Below, piece after piece: positions 35,894-44,972 of a stretch of 64,000 nucleotides of DNA. The position numbers and the translations under genes are program-made. The stretch is from the NCBI RefSeq assembly GCF_015351475.1, contig NZ_JADKPR010000002.1:310001-374000 (forward strand), written 5' to 3'. Each line of letters begins with the position of its first letter. Position 1 is the stretch's first letter. The stretch is from Flavobacterium sp. HJJ. GTDB taxonomy: Bacteria > Bacteroidota > Bacteroidia > Flavobacteriales > Flavobacteriaceae. Below the pieces are notes generated by a model. It worked only from the letters and a program-made list of their open reading frames with translations. It did not search any database and had not been told where the DNA came from.

Positions 35894-37321
35894 TTATAGC
35901 GTTAATTTTGAATTAATGTCTTCGACATACTTTTTGAATTGTTTGTCGGTAGCAACTAAATTGTCTACAGTTTTGCAGGCATGTAATACAGTAGCGTGAT
36001 CCCGGTCTCCTATTTGGGAACCGATATTGGCTAATGAAGCTTTGGTGAATTTTTTGGCAAAAAACATCGCCAACTGCCTCGCTTGTACTACGTGTCTTTT
36101 TCTTGTTTTGGACTGTAAAGTTTCTAAATCCAATTGAAAATAATCGGAGACAATTTTTTGAATGTATTCGATTGAAATCTCTCTTTTTACATTTTTTACA
36201 AATTTCTCTACAACGCTTTTTGCTAATTCAATAGTTACTTCTTTTTTATTGAAAGAAGACTGTGCGATTAAAGAAATGATAGCACCTTCGAGTTCGCGGA
36301 CATTTGATTTGATGTTTCTTGCAACATATTCTATAATTTCGTCCGGCATTTCTACACCATCGCGGTATAGTATGTTTTTTAAGATAGAAATTCTAGTTTC
36401 GTAATCAGGTTGGTGGAGTTCGGCAGATAATCCCCATTTGAAACGGGATAATAAGCGCTGCTCAATATCCTGCATGTCAACAGGAGCTTTGTCTGAAGTT
36501 AGAATAACCTGCTTGCCATTTTGGTGCAGATAGTTGAAAATATGGAAAAATACATCTTGTGTTCCAGATTTCCCGGAAAGGAACTGAACATCATCAATGA
36601 TTAAAACGTCGATTAATTGGTAAAAATGAATGAAATCATTTCGGTTATTTTTCTTTACCGAATCGATATATTGCTGTGTAAAAATTTCGGCAGAAATATA
36701 TAAAACAGTTTTCTCAGGAAATTTATCTTTAATTTCTACTCCAATAGCATGAGCTAAATGCGTTTTTCCTAATCCAACACCGCCAAAAATCAATAATGGA
36801 TTGAATGAAGTTCCGCCCGGTTTATTGGCAACAGCCATACCTGCAGAACGCGCTAATCTATTAGAATCGCCTTCTAAGAAATTATCAAAGCTATAATTAG
36901 CATTTAATTGGGATTCGATTTTTAAATTTCGAATTCCTGGAATTACAAACGGATTTTTTAATTCTGGACTGAGGTTTTTAAAAGGGGCATCTACTTCCTG
37001 CGCTTTTACTGGTCCTCTATTAGCACTTGGCAGCTGTTCCGTAAACGGCTGTTTGTTGCCATAAGTGTTTTCCATTTTAATTTTATAAAGTAACTTTGCG
37101 TTTTTTCCAAGTTCTTTTGTTAAGGCTACTTTTAATAATTTTACGTAGTGTTCTTCCAGCCATTCGTAGAAAAATTTACTAGGTACTTGAATATATAATG
37201 CATTATCGGTAAGTTCAACTGATTTAATTGGCTCAAACCAAGTTTTATAGGCCTGATCTTGAATGTTGTCCTTTATAAAGGACAGACAGTTTTCCCATAC
37301 TGATTGTGCAGTCTTGTTCAT
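35894..37321 (-). CDS. dnaA: Chromosomal replication initiator protein DnaA
   Basis: A 475-residue DnaA. Domain I (1-80) has WENCLSFIKDNI and YKTWFEPI. A short linker leads to the AAA+ domain, with Walker A GGVGLGKTH (179-187), Walker B VLIIDDVQFL and the SRFKWGL sensor region. Domain IV carries the DnaA-box-binding signature DRDHATVLHACKTV. No cluster of TTATCCACA-type boxes is seen in the 183 bp upstream, so the origin is probably elsewhere. Confidence 0.97.
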   Translation of the reverse strand: MNKTAQSVWENCLSFIKDNIQDQAYKTWFEPIKSVELTDNALYIQVPSKFFYEWLEEHYVKLLKVALTKELGKNAKLLYKIKMENTYGNKQPFTEQLPSANRGPVKAQEVDAPFKNLSPELKNPFVIPGIRNLKIESQLNANYSFDNFLEGDSNRLARSAGMAVANKPGGTSFNPLLIFGGVGLGKTHLAHAIGVEIKDKFPEKTVLYISAEIFTQQYIDSVKKNNRNDFIHFYQLIDVLIIDDVQFLSGKSGTQDVFFHIFNYLHQNGKQVILTSDKAPVDMQDIEQRLLSRFKWGLSAELHQPDYETRISILKNILYRDGVEMPDEIIEYVARNIKSNVRELEGAIISLIAQSSFNKKEVTIELAKSVVEKFVKNVKREISIEYIQKIVSDYFQLDLETLQSKTRKRHVVQARQLAMFFAKKFTKASLANIGSQIGDRDHATVLHACKTVDNLVATDKQFKKYVEDINSKLTL

Positions 37322-37504
37322 ATTACTAGTTAAATTATGTTGTCCGGGTGTTTATTATCTTACAAAAAGAATGTAAAAAAAATTCTTTTTTCGGGATAAC
37401 AAATATGTGAACAATTATCTGTAAAAAAAAATATTTTAAGTTATAATTTTTGGAAAAATTGTTGTAAGAAGCTTTTTTAAATTTAAATTTTTAATGCAAA
37501 ATTA

Positions 37505-37909
37505 ATGAAAGATCATCAAATTCAAGTTCGTGTGCGCTACTCAGAAACAGATCAAATGGGAGTCGTTTATCACGGAAATTACATTCCTTATTTTGAGATA
37601 GGAAGAGTGGAATGGCTTAGAAACAAAGGGATTTCATATAAGAGTATGGAAGAAAACGGTATTGGTCTTCCTATTGTGAATATGAATATCAATTATAAAA
37701 AATCGGCAAGATATGATGAGCTGCTTACGGTGCATACAGTTTTCAAAAGTCAGACGTCTGTGAAGATTGAATTTGACTGTGCTATTTACAATGAAGCGAA
37801 AGAGTTATTAACAACGGCTCAATTTTTATTGGTTTTTGTATCTTTAAAAACAGGCAAACCAACTGCTCCTCCGGATTACATTTTAGAACTACTAAAAAAC
37901 TTTGAATAA
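37505..37909 (+). CDS. YbgC/FadM-type acyl-CoA thioesterase
   Basis: A 134-residue hot-dog-fold thioesterase. VRYSETDQMGVVYHGNYIPYFEIGRVEW contains the catalytic Asp16 and the HGNY segment of the 4-hydroxybenzoyl-CoA thioesterase family. Its acyl-CoA specificity is unknown. It is divergent from dnaA. Confidence 0.9.
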   Translation: MKDHQIQVRVRYSETDQMGVVYHGNYIPYFEIGRVEWLRNKGISYKSMEENGIGLPIVNMNINYKKSARYDELLTVHTVFKSQTSVKIEFDCAIYNEAKELLTTAQFLLVFVSLKTGKPTAPPDYILELLKNFE

Positions 37910-37939
37910 TCATCAGTCTGGATTCTTTTTAATGCGGAA

Positions 37940-38563
37940 TTATAGTTTTTTTATGTCAATTTCAAACAATGAATTAAAAGTGTCGAATACCATTTCGGCA
38001 TTTTTTTTTCTGGTTTTTATTACAAATCTGCCTATTGGTAAATTAGTTTCTTCATTTATTTCCATTTCCTGATTCACGATATCCAGTTTTTTTTCTTTGA
38101 TTACACGCATCACTTTATTCATATTTTTATAATCAAAGGAAATCTGAAAATGAATATCGATTGTTTTTTCGATAATTTCACAAGATTCTAATGTTATTTG
38201 CGCTGAAGTTTTATAAGCCGAAATTAATCCGCCGACGCCTAATTTTATTCCGCCATAAATTCGAACCACAATTATAAGAACGTTTGTAAGTCCAAAAGAT
38301 TGTATCTGACTGTAAATTGGTGTTCCGGCAGTATTGCTGGGTTCTCCGTCATCGTTCGCTCTGTATTGAATAGTTTCTGTTCCTATTTGGTAGGCGTAAC
38401 AATAGTGAACTGCGTGCGGATGCTTCTTTTTTAAAACTTCAATAATAGGTTTTACTTCGTCTTCAGATTCTATGGGAAACGCGTATCCAAAGAATTTACT
38501 GCTTTTTTCCTTGAAAAGAGTTTCTTCTGAAGGAAATGCAATGGTATTATAGGTGTCTTTCAT
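37940..38563 (-). CDS. YigZ/IMPACT family protein
   Basis: A 207-residue YigZ-like protein. DTYNTIAFPSEETLFKEKSSKFFGYAFP starts the N-terminal IMPACT domain, and NDDGEPSNTAGTPIYSQI and RIYGGIKLGVGGLISAYK are its signatures. A C-terminal DUF1949 domain follows. I choose ATG 38563 because the upstream alternative is a TTG four codons earlier. The IMPACT family is linked to translation stress in eukaryotes, but the bacterial role is unknown. Confidence 0.9.
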   Translation of the reverse strand: MKDTYNTIAFPSEETLFKEKSSKFFGYAFPIESEDEVKPIIEVLKKKHPHAVHYCYAYQIGTETIQYRANDDGEPSNTAGTPIYSQIQSFGLTNVLIIVVRIYGGIKLGVGGLISAYKTSAQITLESCEIIEKTIDIHFQISFDYKNMNKVMRVIKEKKLDIVNQEMEINEETNLPIGRFVIKTRKKNAEMVFDTFNSLFEIDIKKL

Positions 38564-38569
38564 TTTCAA

Positions 38570-38720
38570 TGTCAAAATTCAATATTAATGTCAAAGGTCA
38601 ATTTCAATATCAAAAATCAAATATAGAATCTCAAATTTTAAAATTTAAATATTTTAGTTGTTTTTAGTTTTTTGTCATTGCCATTGTCATTGAATTTTGC
38701 CATTGAATTTTGCCATTGAT
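38570..38720. repeat. Word-like repeat tract upstream of the YigZ gene
   Basis: A 13-mer cattgaattttgc occurs as a perfect direct repeat (38688-38700 and 38701-38713), preceded by cattgccattgtcattg. The other end has shorter units of the aatatcaaaaatcaaat kind (38580-38632). No gene is seen. The pattern resembles tracts near 19,222 and 31,550. Confidence 0.65.
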
Positions 38721-38731
38721 ATTCCTTTTTG

Positions 38732-39334
38732 CTAAAGTATTTTTTTATCAAACAAATGAACCACATCTTCTTCTCCTACCTGCAGATTCCATGTTTGGAG
38801 ACCAAGTGCTGAAGCTGAATCTGTATTTTCTTTTTTGTCATCTATGAATAAGGTATGTTTGGCCTGCAGACCGTGCTGGTCAAGTACAAAACTGTACACA
38901 TCTGGATTGGGTTTCCTCATGCCTATTTCAAAAGAAAAATATACCTTTTCAAAGCATTGGTAAAAATCGCTGTAAAATGAAGCTCCGGTTTTTTGTTCGA
39001 AAGTATCAATATGAATTGCATCAGTATTACTCAATAAAAACAAGCGGTATTTTTGCGAAAGCATTTGAAGAAATTCTAACCGATATAATGGGAAGTCGGC
39101 CAGTATGGCATTCCAGGCAGCACGAATATCTTCGATAGAAGCACCATTGGTGTGTTTTTGAATTCCGGATAAAAAATCGTCACCCGAAATTGCTCCTACT
39201 TCATATTGTAAGTTCAATTGGTTTAAATCTTCGTTCCATTGGGGTATGCCAAGATTTTTTAAACCATCAAGGGTTGCTTGTTTATCTAAATTAATAAACA
39301 CGTCTCCAAAATCAAAAATTATAGCATTAATCAT
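38732..39334 (-). CDS. HAD-superfamily hydrolase
   Basis: A 200-residue HAD phosphatase. Motif I is FDFGDVFINLD, so the second acid is Gly-Asp-Val rather than the classic DxD; motif II is LLSNTD, and motif IV is LFIDDKKEN. The alpha-helical cap follows motif I. It resembles YihX-like sugar phosphatases. It overlaps ribD by 8 bp and sits downstream of it. A role in dephosphorylating the riboflavin intermediate made by RibD is possible but not shown. Confidence 0.85.
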   Translation of the reverse strand: MINAIIFDFGDVFINLDKQATLDGLKNLGIPQWNEDLNQLNLQYEVGAISGDDFLSGIQKHTNGASIEDIRAAWNAILADFPLYRLEFLQMLSQKYRLFLLSNTDAIHIDTFEQKTGASFYSDFYQCFEKVYFSFEIGMRKPNPDVYSFVLDQHGLQAKHTLFIDDKKENTDSASALGLQTWNLQVGEEDVVHLFDKKIL

Positions 39335-40370
39335 GGTTTCTTAATATTGTAAGTTCGTCCTTTTCAATTAATTGTTTTTCAGAATCTGTTTTTGGCAGTA
39401 AAGGAGCCTGAATTCCTCTGCCTAAACTTATTTCTCCTTTAAAAATTCGGGCTTCATCCCAAAGATTGGCATCGATAAAGGTTTGTAACGTTCGAAGTCC
39501 TCCTTCTATAATTACCGATTGAATGTTGTGGATGTATAATGAATCGGCAATTTGTCCAGTAATATTTTGTTTAAAATCTATACTGTCAAAGGTAGTGTTT
39601 TCTTCGGGAATAGTATTTTGGGAATCAGTAAAAACAATTGTTTTTGTCTGATTGTCAAAAACGGCACTTTCTTTTGGAATACGGTTGTTTTGGTCTAATA
39701 CAAGCCGAACAGGATTGTTTCCGTACCAATCTCTGGCGTTCAGTTTTGGATTGTCGTCAAGAACAGTCTGCGTCCCTACTAAAATTGCCTGCTCTTCGGT
39801 ACGCCATTTATGAACCAATTGTCTGGAATACGTATTGGTAATCCATACTGGTTTTTTTTCTGATTTTTCAAGAGGAGCAATAAAACCATCCTGGCTTTCT
39901 GCCCATTTTAATATAATGTATGGTCTTTTCTTTTGATGAAAAGTAAAAAACCGTTTGTTGAGTTCATTGCATTCCTCTTCCAGAATGCCGACTGTAACAT
40001 GGATTCCCGCTTCGATTAGTTTTTTAATTCCTTTTCCGGCCACTTCGCTAAAAGGATCTACAGTACCAATGACCACATTTGGAATTTTATTTTTTATGAT
40101 TAAATCACAGCAGGGAGGCGTTTTTCCAAAATGACTGCAGGGTTCCAGACTCACATAAATAGTCGCTCTTGAAAGCAGTGATTTATCCTGTACCGAATTT
40201 ACAGCATTGACTTCGGCATGAGGTCCGCCTGCTTTCCTGTGCCAGCCTTCGCCTATGATTTTGCCATCATAAACAATGACGCTTCCAACCATTGGATTGG
40301 GATAAGTTGCACCGAGTCCATTTTTGGCCAGAGATATGCAGCGTCTTATATATTTTTCATGTATTTTCAC
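39327..40370 (-). CDS. ribD: Bifunctional riboflavin deaminase-reductase
   Basis: A 347-residue RibD. The N-terminal zinc deaminase has HAEVNAV (His51, Glu53) and EPCSHFGKTPPC (Cys78, Cys87). The C-terminal reductase (about 155-347) has the WAESQDGFIAP and IIEGGLRTLQTFI blocks. It performs the deamination and side-chain reduction steps of riboflavin synthesis, upstream of RibH (19,262). The start is a GTG at 40370, with a TAnnTTTG box immediately before it. It shares an 8-bp overlap with the HAD phosphatase gene. Confidence 0.95.
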   Translation of the reverse strand: MKIHEKYIRRCISLAKNGLGATYPNPMVGSVIVYDGKIIGEGWHRKAGGPHAEVNAVNSVQDKSLLSRATIYVSLEPCSHFGKTPPCCDLIIKNKIPNVVIGTVDPFSEVAGKGIKKLIEAGIHVTVGILEEECNELNKRFFTFHQKKRPYIILKWAESQDGFIAPLEKSEKKPVWITNTYSRQLVHKWRTEEQAILVGTQTVLDDNPKLNARDWYGNNPVRLVLDQNNRIPKESAVFDNQTKTIVFTDSQNTIPEENTTFDSIDFKQNITGQIADSLYIHNIQSVIIEGGLRTLQTFIDANLWDEARIFKGEISLGRGIQAPLLPKTDSEKQLIEKDELTILRNHD

Positions 40371-40374
40371 TCTA

Positions 40375-40382
40375 CAAAAGTA
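40375..40382 (-). promoter_or_regulatory. Probable -7 promoter box for ribD
   Basis: The minus strand reads TACTTTTG, matching TAnnTTTG, 4 bp before the GTG start. It implies a leaderless message. No TTG at the -33 position. Confidence 0.4.
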
Positions 40383-40439
40383 CTAATTTTGGAATTAGGA
40401 ATTTGTTTCGAAACGAGGATGTTTCCCGTTTACAATCTC

Positions 40440-40447
40440 TATTTTTG
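40440..40447 (+). promoter_or_regulatory. Probable -7 promoter box for the GNAT gene
   Basis: TATTTTTG matches TAnnTTTG, 29 bp before the ATG at 40477. No -33 TTG at the usual distance. Confidence 0.4.
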
Positions 40448-40476
40448 TAAACAGAATTAGTAAACAGAGTGCTTTT

Positions 40477-40962
40477 ATGTATAAATGGATTATCAGGAAA
40501 ATACAAAAAGAAGACAATGAAGCAGTTGCTCAATTGATAAGAGATGTTTTTGATGAATTGAATATTCCGAAAACAGGAACGGCTTATGAAGATCCGTATC
40601 TCGATTTGATGTTTGAAGAATACAATAAGCCAAGGTCTGTTTATTATGTAGTCGAAAGTAATAATAGAATTGTAGGTGCAGCGGGTGTGGCTCCATTAGC
40701 AAATGAAGCAGCAATTTATTGCGAGCTGCAGAAAATGTATTTTCTCCCAGAAGCCCGTGGACAGGGAATTGGAAGTAAAATGATGGAGCAATGTCTGCAG
40801 AGTGCACGTGAATTTGGTTTCGAAAAATGTTATCTGGAAACGATGCCTTTTATGCATGATGCTCAAAAACTGTATAAAAAATCGGGTTTCGAATATATTT
40901 GTTCTCCAATGGGAAGCACGGGGCATACCAGCTGTCCTGTCTGGATGCTTAAGGATTTATGA
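40477..40962 (+). CDS. GNAT family N-acetyltransferase
   Basis: A 161-residue acetyltransferase. The core shows VGAAGVAPL, CELQKMYFLPEARGQGIGSKMMEQCL with the acetyl-CoA pyrophosphate loop RGQGIG, and DAQKLYKKSGFEYI. The substrate is unknown. It stands 84 bp upstream of prmC, with a short repeat-rich spacer (40970-41040). Confidence 0.9.
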   Translation: MYKWIIRKIQKEDNEAVAQLIRDVFDELNIPKTGTAYEDPYLDLMFEEYNKPRSVYYVVESNNRIVGAAGVAPLANEAAIYCELQKMYFLPEARGQGIGSKMMEQCLQSAREFGFEKCYLETMPFMHDAQKLYKKSGFEYICSPMGSTGHTSCPVWMLKDL

Positions 40963-41046
40963 ATTTAGATTTTTGATTAACGATATCTGATTTCAGATTT
41001 ACCGCTGGAAACTGAAAAATAAAAAGTTCTATTTGGAAATAATAAC

Positions 41047-41910
41047 ATGAAAATAAAAGAATACAGAAATCAATTTATTCAAACGTTAGCACCGATTTAT
41101 GATGAAGGCGAAGCGGAAAGTTTTTTCTATTTGATTTTGGAAGAAAAACAGCAGCTGAAAAGGATTGATTTGGCATTACAGTCTGATTTAGAGTTTTCGC
41201 AGGAAGAAATTGCCGTCTGGAATTCGATTTTGGAACAATTAAGATTGGAGATTCCGATTCAGTATTTGTTAGGGAAAACAAGTTTTTATGGATTGGATTT
41301 TGAAGTCAATGAAAATGTTTTGATTCCGAGGCCGGAGACGGAGGAATTAGTGGATTGGATTTTAGAAAGCCAAAAGTCAAAAGCCGAAAACCGAAAATTA
41401 AAAATTCTCGATATAGGAACTGGCAGCGGCTGTATTGCTGTTTCACTGGCAAAAAATCTCCCAGACGCTAAAGTTTTTGCAATTGATGTTTCCGAAAAAG
41501 CTTTGGCAACAGCCAAAAAAAATGCAGAAATCAATGCTGTCGAAATAACTTTTATATCCCAAAATATTCTTGAAACTCAGGATTTGGGTCAAAAGTTTGA
41601 TATCATCGTATCGAATCCGCCGTATGTGCGGCATCTTGAAAAAGAGGAAATCAAGAAAAATGTTTTGGACAATGAACCCCATTTGGCACTTTTTGTAGAA
41701 GATAATGATGCCCTGATTTTCTACAGAAAAATAGCTGAGTTAGCGCAGAAAAATTTATCCAGTTCCGGACAATTGTATTTTGAAATCAATCAATATTTAG
41801 GAAAAGAAATGATTGAATTATTAGAAACAATGAATTTTAAAAATGTTGAACTCCGTAAGGATATTTATGGGAATGACAGAATGACCCGAAGTACGAAGTA
41901 CGATATTTGA
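41047..41910 (+). CDS. prmC: Release factor N5-glutamine methyltransferase
   Basis: A 287-residue PrmC that methylates the GGQ glutamine of release factors. The N-terminal helical domain recognises the release factor (about 1-95). The Rossmann methyltransferase domain has LDIGTGSGCIAVSLA and the catalytic NPPY in IIVSNPPYVRHLEKEEI. The length is normal. The stop codon lies within the left arm of a perfect 16-bp inverted repeat. Confidence 0.95.
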   Translation: MKIKEYRNQFIQTLAPIYDEGEAESFFYLILEEKQQLKRIDLALQSDLEFSQEEIAVWNSILEQLRLEIPIQYLLGKTSFYGLDFEVNENVLIPRPETEELVDWILESQKSKAENRKLKILDIGTGSGCIAVSLAKNLPDAKVFAIDVSEKALATAKKNAEINAVEITFISQNILETQDLGQKFDIIVSNPPYVRHLEKEEIKKNVLDNEPHLALFVEDNDALIFYRKIAELAQKNLSSSGQLYFEINQYLGKEMIELLETMNFKNVELRKDIYGNDRMTRSTKYDI

Positions 41911-41944
41911 TATACGATTTACAAACCTTCGTATATCAAATATC
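41902..41944. terminator. Hairpin overlapping the prmC stop codon
   Basis: A perfect 16-bp inverted repeat pairs gatatttgatatacga (41902-41917) with 41929-41944, with an 11-base loop. It lies between convergent prmC and the permease gene. It lacks a long T run, so its role as a terminator is less certain than its structure. The surrounding bases repeat the words tacgaagtacga and tatacgat. Confidence 0.55.
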
Positions 41945-41958
41945 TTTAAATCGTATAT

Positions 41959-43200
41959 TTATTCATATCTTAAAGCCTCAATAGGATCTAGATTTGCAGA
42001 TTTTACAGAAGGATACAATCCAGAAACGACAGCAACAATAAAACTGGTTACAAAAGCGGCTATAATGGCTCCCCACGGAATTACAAATGCAAAGTTCATT
42101 GCAGTTGAAATTCCAAAACCAATTAAAATTCCAAAAATAATTCCGATCATACCGCCAATTTGGCCAATCAGCAGTGTTTCAATAAAAAATTGAAAGGCAA
42201 TGGTCGACTTTTTTGCTCCCAAAGCTTTTCGGACTCCAATTTCCCGTGTGCGTTCCGTTACCGAAACGATCATAATATTCATCAAAGCGATAGACGATCC
42301 CAAGATTGTAATAATTCCTATGACCCAAGCAGCCGTATTTAAATATCCCGAGATGCTCATTATTTTATTGATTAAATCATCACTTCGAACTACGCCAAAA
42401 TTATTATCTTTTACAGGACTTAATTTTCGAATTCTGCGCATCATACTAATAGCATAGTCAGTAGCTTGGTTTAATAATTCTTTTTTCCCGACCATTACAC
42501 TCACAGAATAGTTAATGTTGGGCGATGTAAATAAAGATCGGGCAACTTGTATAGGGATCAAAACTCTTAAATCCTGACTGTTTCCAAAGGTGGATCCTTT
42601 CTCCTTCAGCAGGCCAATCACTTTAAATTTGGCGCCGCGTACAGAAATCGTTTTACCTATAGGATTTACATCTTTCAAAATCCCTTTTGCAAAATCAGAT
42701 CCCAGCACACAAACGTAAGCATTGTTTGAAATGTCAAAACTGGTAAAATTTCTTCCTGAGCTGGTTTCCAGACCAGAATTAGTTAAGAAACGGTCATCAA
42801 CCCCTAAAACGCTTATTTCAGGGTCAGTTTTTAAAGATTCATATTTTACTTCAGCAGTCGATGTGGCAGTAAATGATAATGACGTTTCGGTCATTGGGTA
42901 ATTATATTTATTTTTGAATGCCACTGCTTCGGGATAGGAAATAATAGGGTTTATAACTTCACGTTCATCGCCGCCATGTCGTCGGGACGTATTTTCGTAT
43001 TGGCTGATGTTAAATGTATTGGCTCCCATCGAAGCAAAGTTAGATGACAGGGTGTTGCCAAGTGCTGCTACAATAGTCAGGATTCCAACTAAAGCAGTTA
43101 TACCAATGGCGATAATCAGTACCGTAAGAGTGGTTCGTAATATTTGAGTCCGGATAGAACCCAAAGCGATTCGAATATTTTCTTTGAATAGTTTTATCAT
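41959..43200 (-). CDS. MacB/FtsX-type ABC transporter permease
   Basis: A 413-residue permease. One N-terminal transmembrane helix (about 18-42) is followed by a periplasmic MacB-type core domain (about 45-285). Three C-terminal helices belong to the FtsX domain, with TERTREIGVRKALGAKKSTIAFQF and LYPSVKSANLDPIEALRYE. I use ATG 43200 (MIKLFKENIRIAL); a longer upstream frame lacks support. No ATPase or membrane-fusion gene is adjacent. The family exports peptides, lipoproteins or drugs, or acts mechanically in the envelope. Confidence 0.9.
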   Translation of the reverse strand: MIKLFKENIRIALGSIRTQILRTTLTVLIIAIGITALVGILTIVAALGNTLSSNFASMGANTFNISQYENTSRRHGGDEREVINPIISYPEAVAFKNKYNYPMTETSLSFTATSTAEVKYESLKTDPEISVLGVDDRFLTNSGLETSSGRNFTSFDISNNAYVCVLGSDFAKGILKDVNPIGKTISVRGAKFKVIGLLKEKGSTFGNSQDLRVLIPIQVARSLFTSPNINYSVSVMVGKKELLNQATDYAISMMRRIRKLSPVKDNNFGVVRSDDLINKIMSISGYLNTAAWVIGIITILGSSIALMNIMIVSVTERTREIGVRKALGAKKSTIAFQFFIETLLIGQIGGMIGIIFGILIGFGISTAMNFAFVIPWGAIIAAFVTSFIVAVVSGLYPSVKSANLDPIEALRYE

Positions 43201-43549
43201 AATATCGTTTGACACGAAAATACAATTTTTGTTACAATTACTATTTGAGAAATTCTGCGATTTTTTAGGAGCTATTTCCAGCTGTCCACATATATCTCTT
43301 GTGGCGAACACCGCCACAAGAGGATGCCGTTTCCATCTGGGCTAGGACATTCGTCATTAAAAATTACATCATTCGTTTAAACAATGTAAGCCATTCATTA
43401 TAAAATTCACACTAAATATAAATTAAATGTAAATTTTTTCAAATCAATTATTTTAAAAGTAGGATATTTGCAGTTGGAAATTTAAACCTAACAATTTAAA
43501 AAAATATGATTTTGGATAATACATATATCTAAAATCTGCAATTAACAAA
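43201..43549. other. Intergenic region between the permease gene and hisS
   Basis: A 349-bp divergent spacer. It contains the structured element at 43267-43347 and an AT-rich stretch before hisS with short atctaaaatctgcaatt words. A GATATTTG near 43464 is one base off the -7 consensus and may serve hisS. Confidence 0.5.
43267..43347 (-). ncRNA. Candidate structured RNA or dispersed repeat (possibly flavo-1-like)
   Basis: A GC-richer block with a perfect 11-bp stem (43296-43306 with 43312-43322) and a 5-base loop. On the minus strand it begins CCTAGCCCAGATGGAAACGG and ends GGACAGCTGGAAATAGCTCC. I recall closely similar sequences as dispersed intergenic elements in Flavobacterium genomes, and they may correspond to the flavo-1 RNA motif, but I could not check this. 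The strand is assigned from that resemblance only. Confidence 0.5.
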
Positions 43550-44920
43550 ATGGCATCAAAACCAAGCATTCCAAAAGGAACCAGAGATTTTTCACCTGCT
43601 GAGGTGGCAAAAAGGCAATACATTATCCAAATCATAAAAAGCAATTTCGAGAAATTTGGATTTCAGCCTATAGAAACTCCTTCATTCGAAAACTCCGAAA
43701 CCTTAATGGGTAAATATGGAGAAGAAGGAGACCGATTGATTTTTAAAATATTGAACTCCGGTGATTATTTGTCAAAAGCTAATGAAAGCCATTTGGAAGC
43801 CAAAGACAGCACGAAATTAACATCAAGCATTTCGGAAAAAGCCTTGCGTTACGATTTAACCGTTCCGTTTGCACGTTATGTAGTACAGCACCAAAACGAA
43901 ATCGAATTTCCTTTCAAGAGATATCAAATTCAGCCTGTTTGGCGCGCCGATCGTCCGCAGAAAGGGCGTTTCAGAGAGTTCTTTCAATGTGATGCCGATG
44001 TGGTGGGTTCAAAATCGCTGTGGCAGGAAGTTGAGTTAGTGCAGTTGTACGACTCGGTTTTTACCGCATTAGGATTAGCAGGAGTAACCATAAAAATCAA
44101 TAACCGAAAAATTCTTTCGGGAATTGCCGAAGTAATCGGAGCATCAGATAAATTGATTGATTTTACAGTAGCCTTGGACAAACTCGACAAAATAGGCGAG
44201 GACGGTGTAAAGAAAGAAATGATAGAAAAAGGGATTGCCGAAGAGGCGATTGCTAAAGTTCAGCCGTTATTCAATTTTACGGGAACAATTTCGGAGAAAA
44301 TAGAAAAATTATCAGTACTGCTTTCTTCATCAGATGAAGGATTAAAAGGTGTTGAAGAACTGCGTTTCATTTGTGACAATGTGCAGAATTTAGGATTGTC
44401 AACTGCAGGTTTGGATTTGGATGTAACATTGGCCAGAGGATTAAATTATTATACAGGAGCTATTTTTGAAGTAGCTGCTCCAAAAACTGTTGCTATGGGT
44501 TCCATAGGCGGTGGCGGACGCTATGATGATTTGACTGGTATTTTTGGATTGAAAAATATGAGCGGTGTAGGGATTTCTTTTGGTCTTGACCGAATTTATC
44601 TGGTTATCGAAGAATTGGGATTATTCCCAGAAGCGGTGACTTCAACTTCTAAAGCTTTGTTTATTAACTACGGCGAAAAAGAGGCGTTTTATTCGATGAA
44701 AGCCATCAAAGAATTGCGTGCTTCAGGAATTAAAGTAGAATTATATCCTGATAATGTTAAAGTGGCTAAACAATTTCAGCATGCCGATAAACGATTTATA
44801 CCTTATGCTGTAATCGTGGGTGATGCCGAAATGAATGAGAATAAATATGCTTTGAAAGATTTGGCTTCCGGAGAGCAGAAAAAAGTAAACCTGGAAGAGC
44901 TGAAAGAGCTTTTAAAATAA
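43550..44920 (+). CDS. hisS: Histidine-tRNA ligase
   Basis: A 456-residue class II aminoacyl-tRNA synthetase. KGTRDFSP marks the start and [11 protein letters not shown] follows. Motif 2 lies in [19 protein letters not shown], the HisA-type ARGLNYYTG is present, and motif 3 is SFGLDR. The anticodon-binding domain occupies the last 90 residues. It is followed by a strong bidirectional terminator. Confidence 0.97.
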   Translation: MASKPSIPKGTRDFSPAEVAKRQYIIQIIKSNFEKFGFQPIETPSFENSETLMGKYGEEGDRLIFKILNSGDYLSKANESHLEAKDSTKLTSSISEKALRYDLTVPFARYVVQHQNEIEFPFKRYQIQPVWRADRPQKGRFREFFQCDADVVGSKSLWQEVELVQLYDSVFTALGLAGVTIKINNRKILSGIAEVIGASDKLIDFTVALDKLDKIGEDGVKKEMIEKGIAEEAIAKVQPLFNFTGTISEKIEKLSVLLSSSDEGLKGVEELRFICDNVQNLGLSTAGLDLDVTLARGLNYYTGAIFEVAAPKTVAMGSIGGGGRYDDLTGIFGLKNMSGVGISFGLDRIYLVIEELGLFPEAVTSTSKALFINYGEKEAFYSMKAIKELRASGIKVELYPDNVKVAKQFQHADKRFIPYAVIVGDAEMNENKYALKDLASGEQKKVNLEELKELLK

Positions 44921-44923
44921 AAA

Positions 44924-44952
44924 AAAGAGGCTGTAAAAAAGCCTCTTTCTAT
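44924..44952. terminator. Bidirectional terminator between hisS and the secreted protein gene
   Basis: An 8-bp stem (44924-44931 with 44941-44948) has A-rich left and T-rich right flanks, directly after the hisS stop. Confidence 0.85.
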
Positions 44953-44972
44953 ATAAAAAAGTGAATTCATTT

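Noticed and set aside
37322..37504. Possible replication origin next to dnaA
   Set aside because: No group of DnaA boxes or AT-rich unwinding repeats was found in the spacer; many Bacteroidota have the origin away from dnaA.
43201..43317. 39-residue N-terminal extension of the ABC permease
   Set aside because: It has no resemblance to the family, and ATG 43200 starts the usual MIKLFKENIRIAL sequence.
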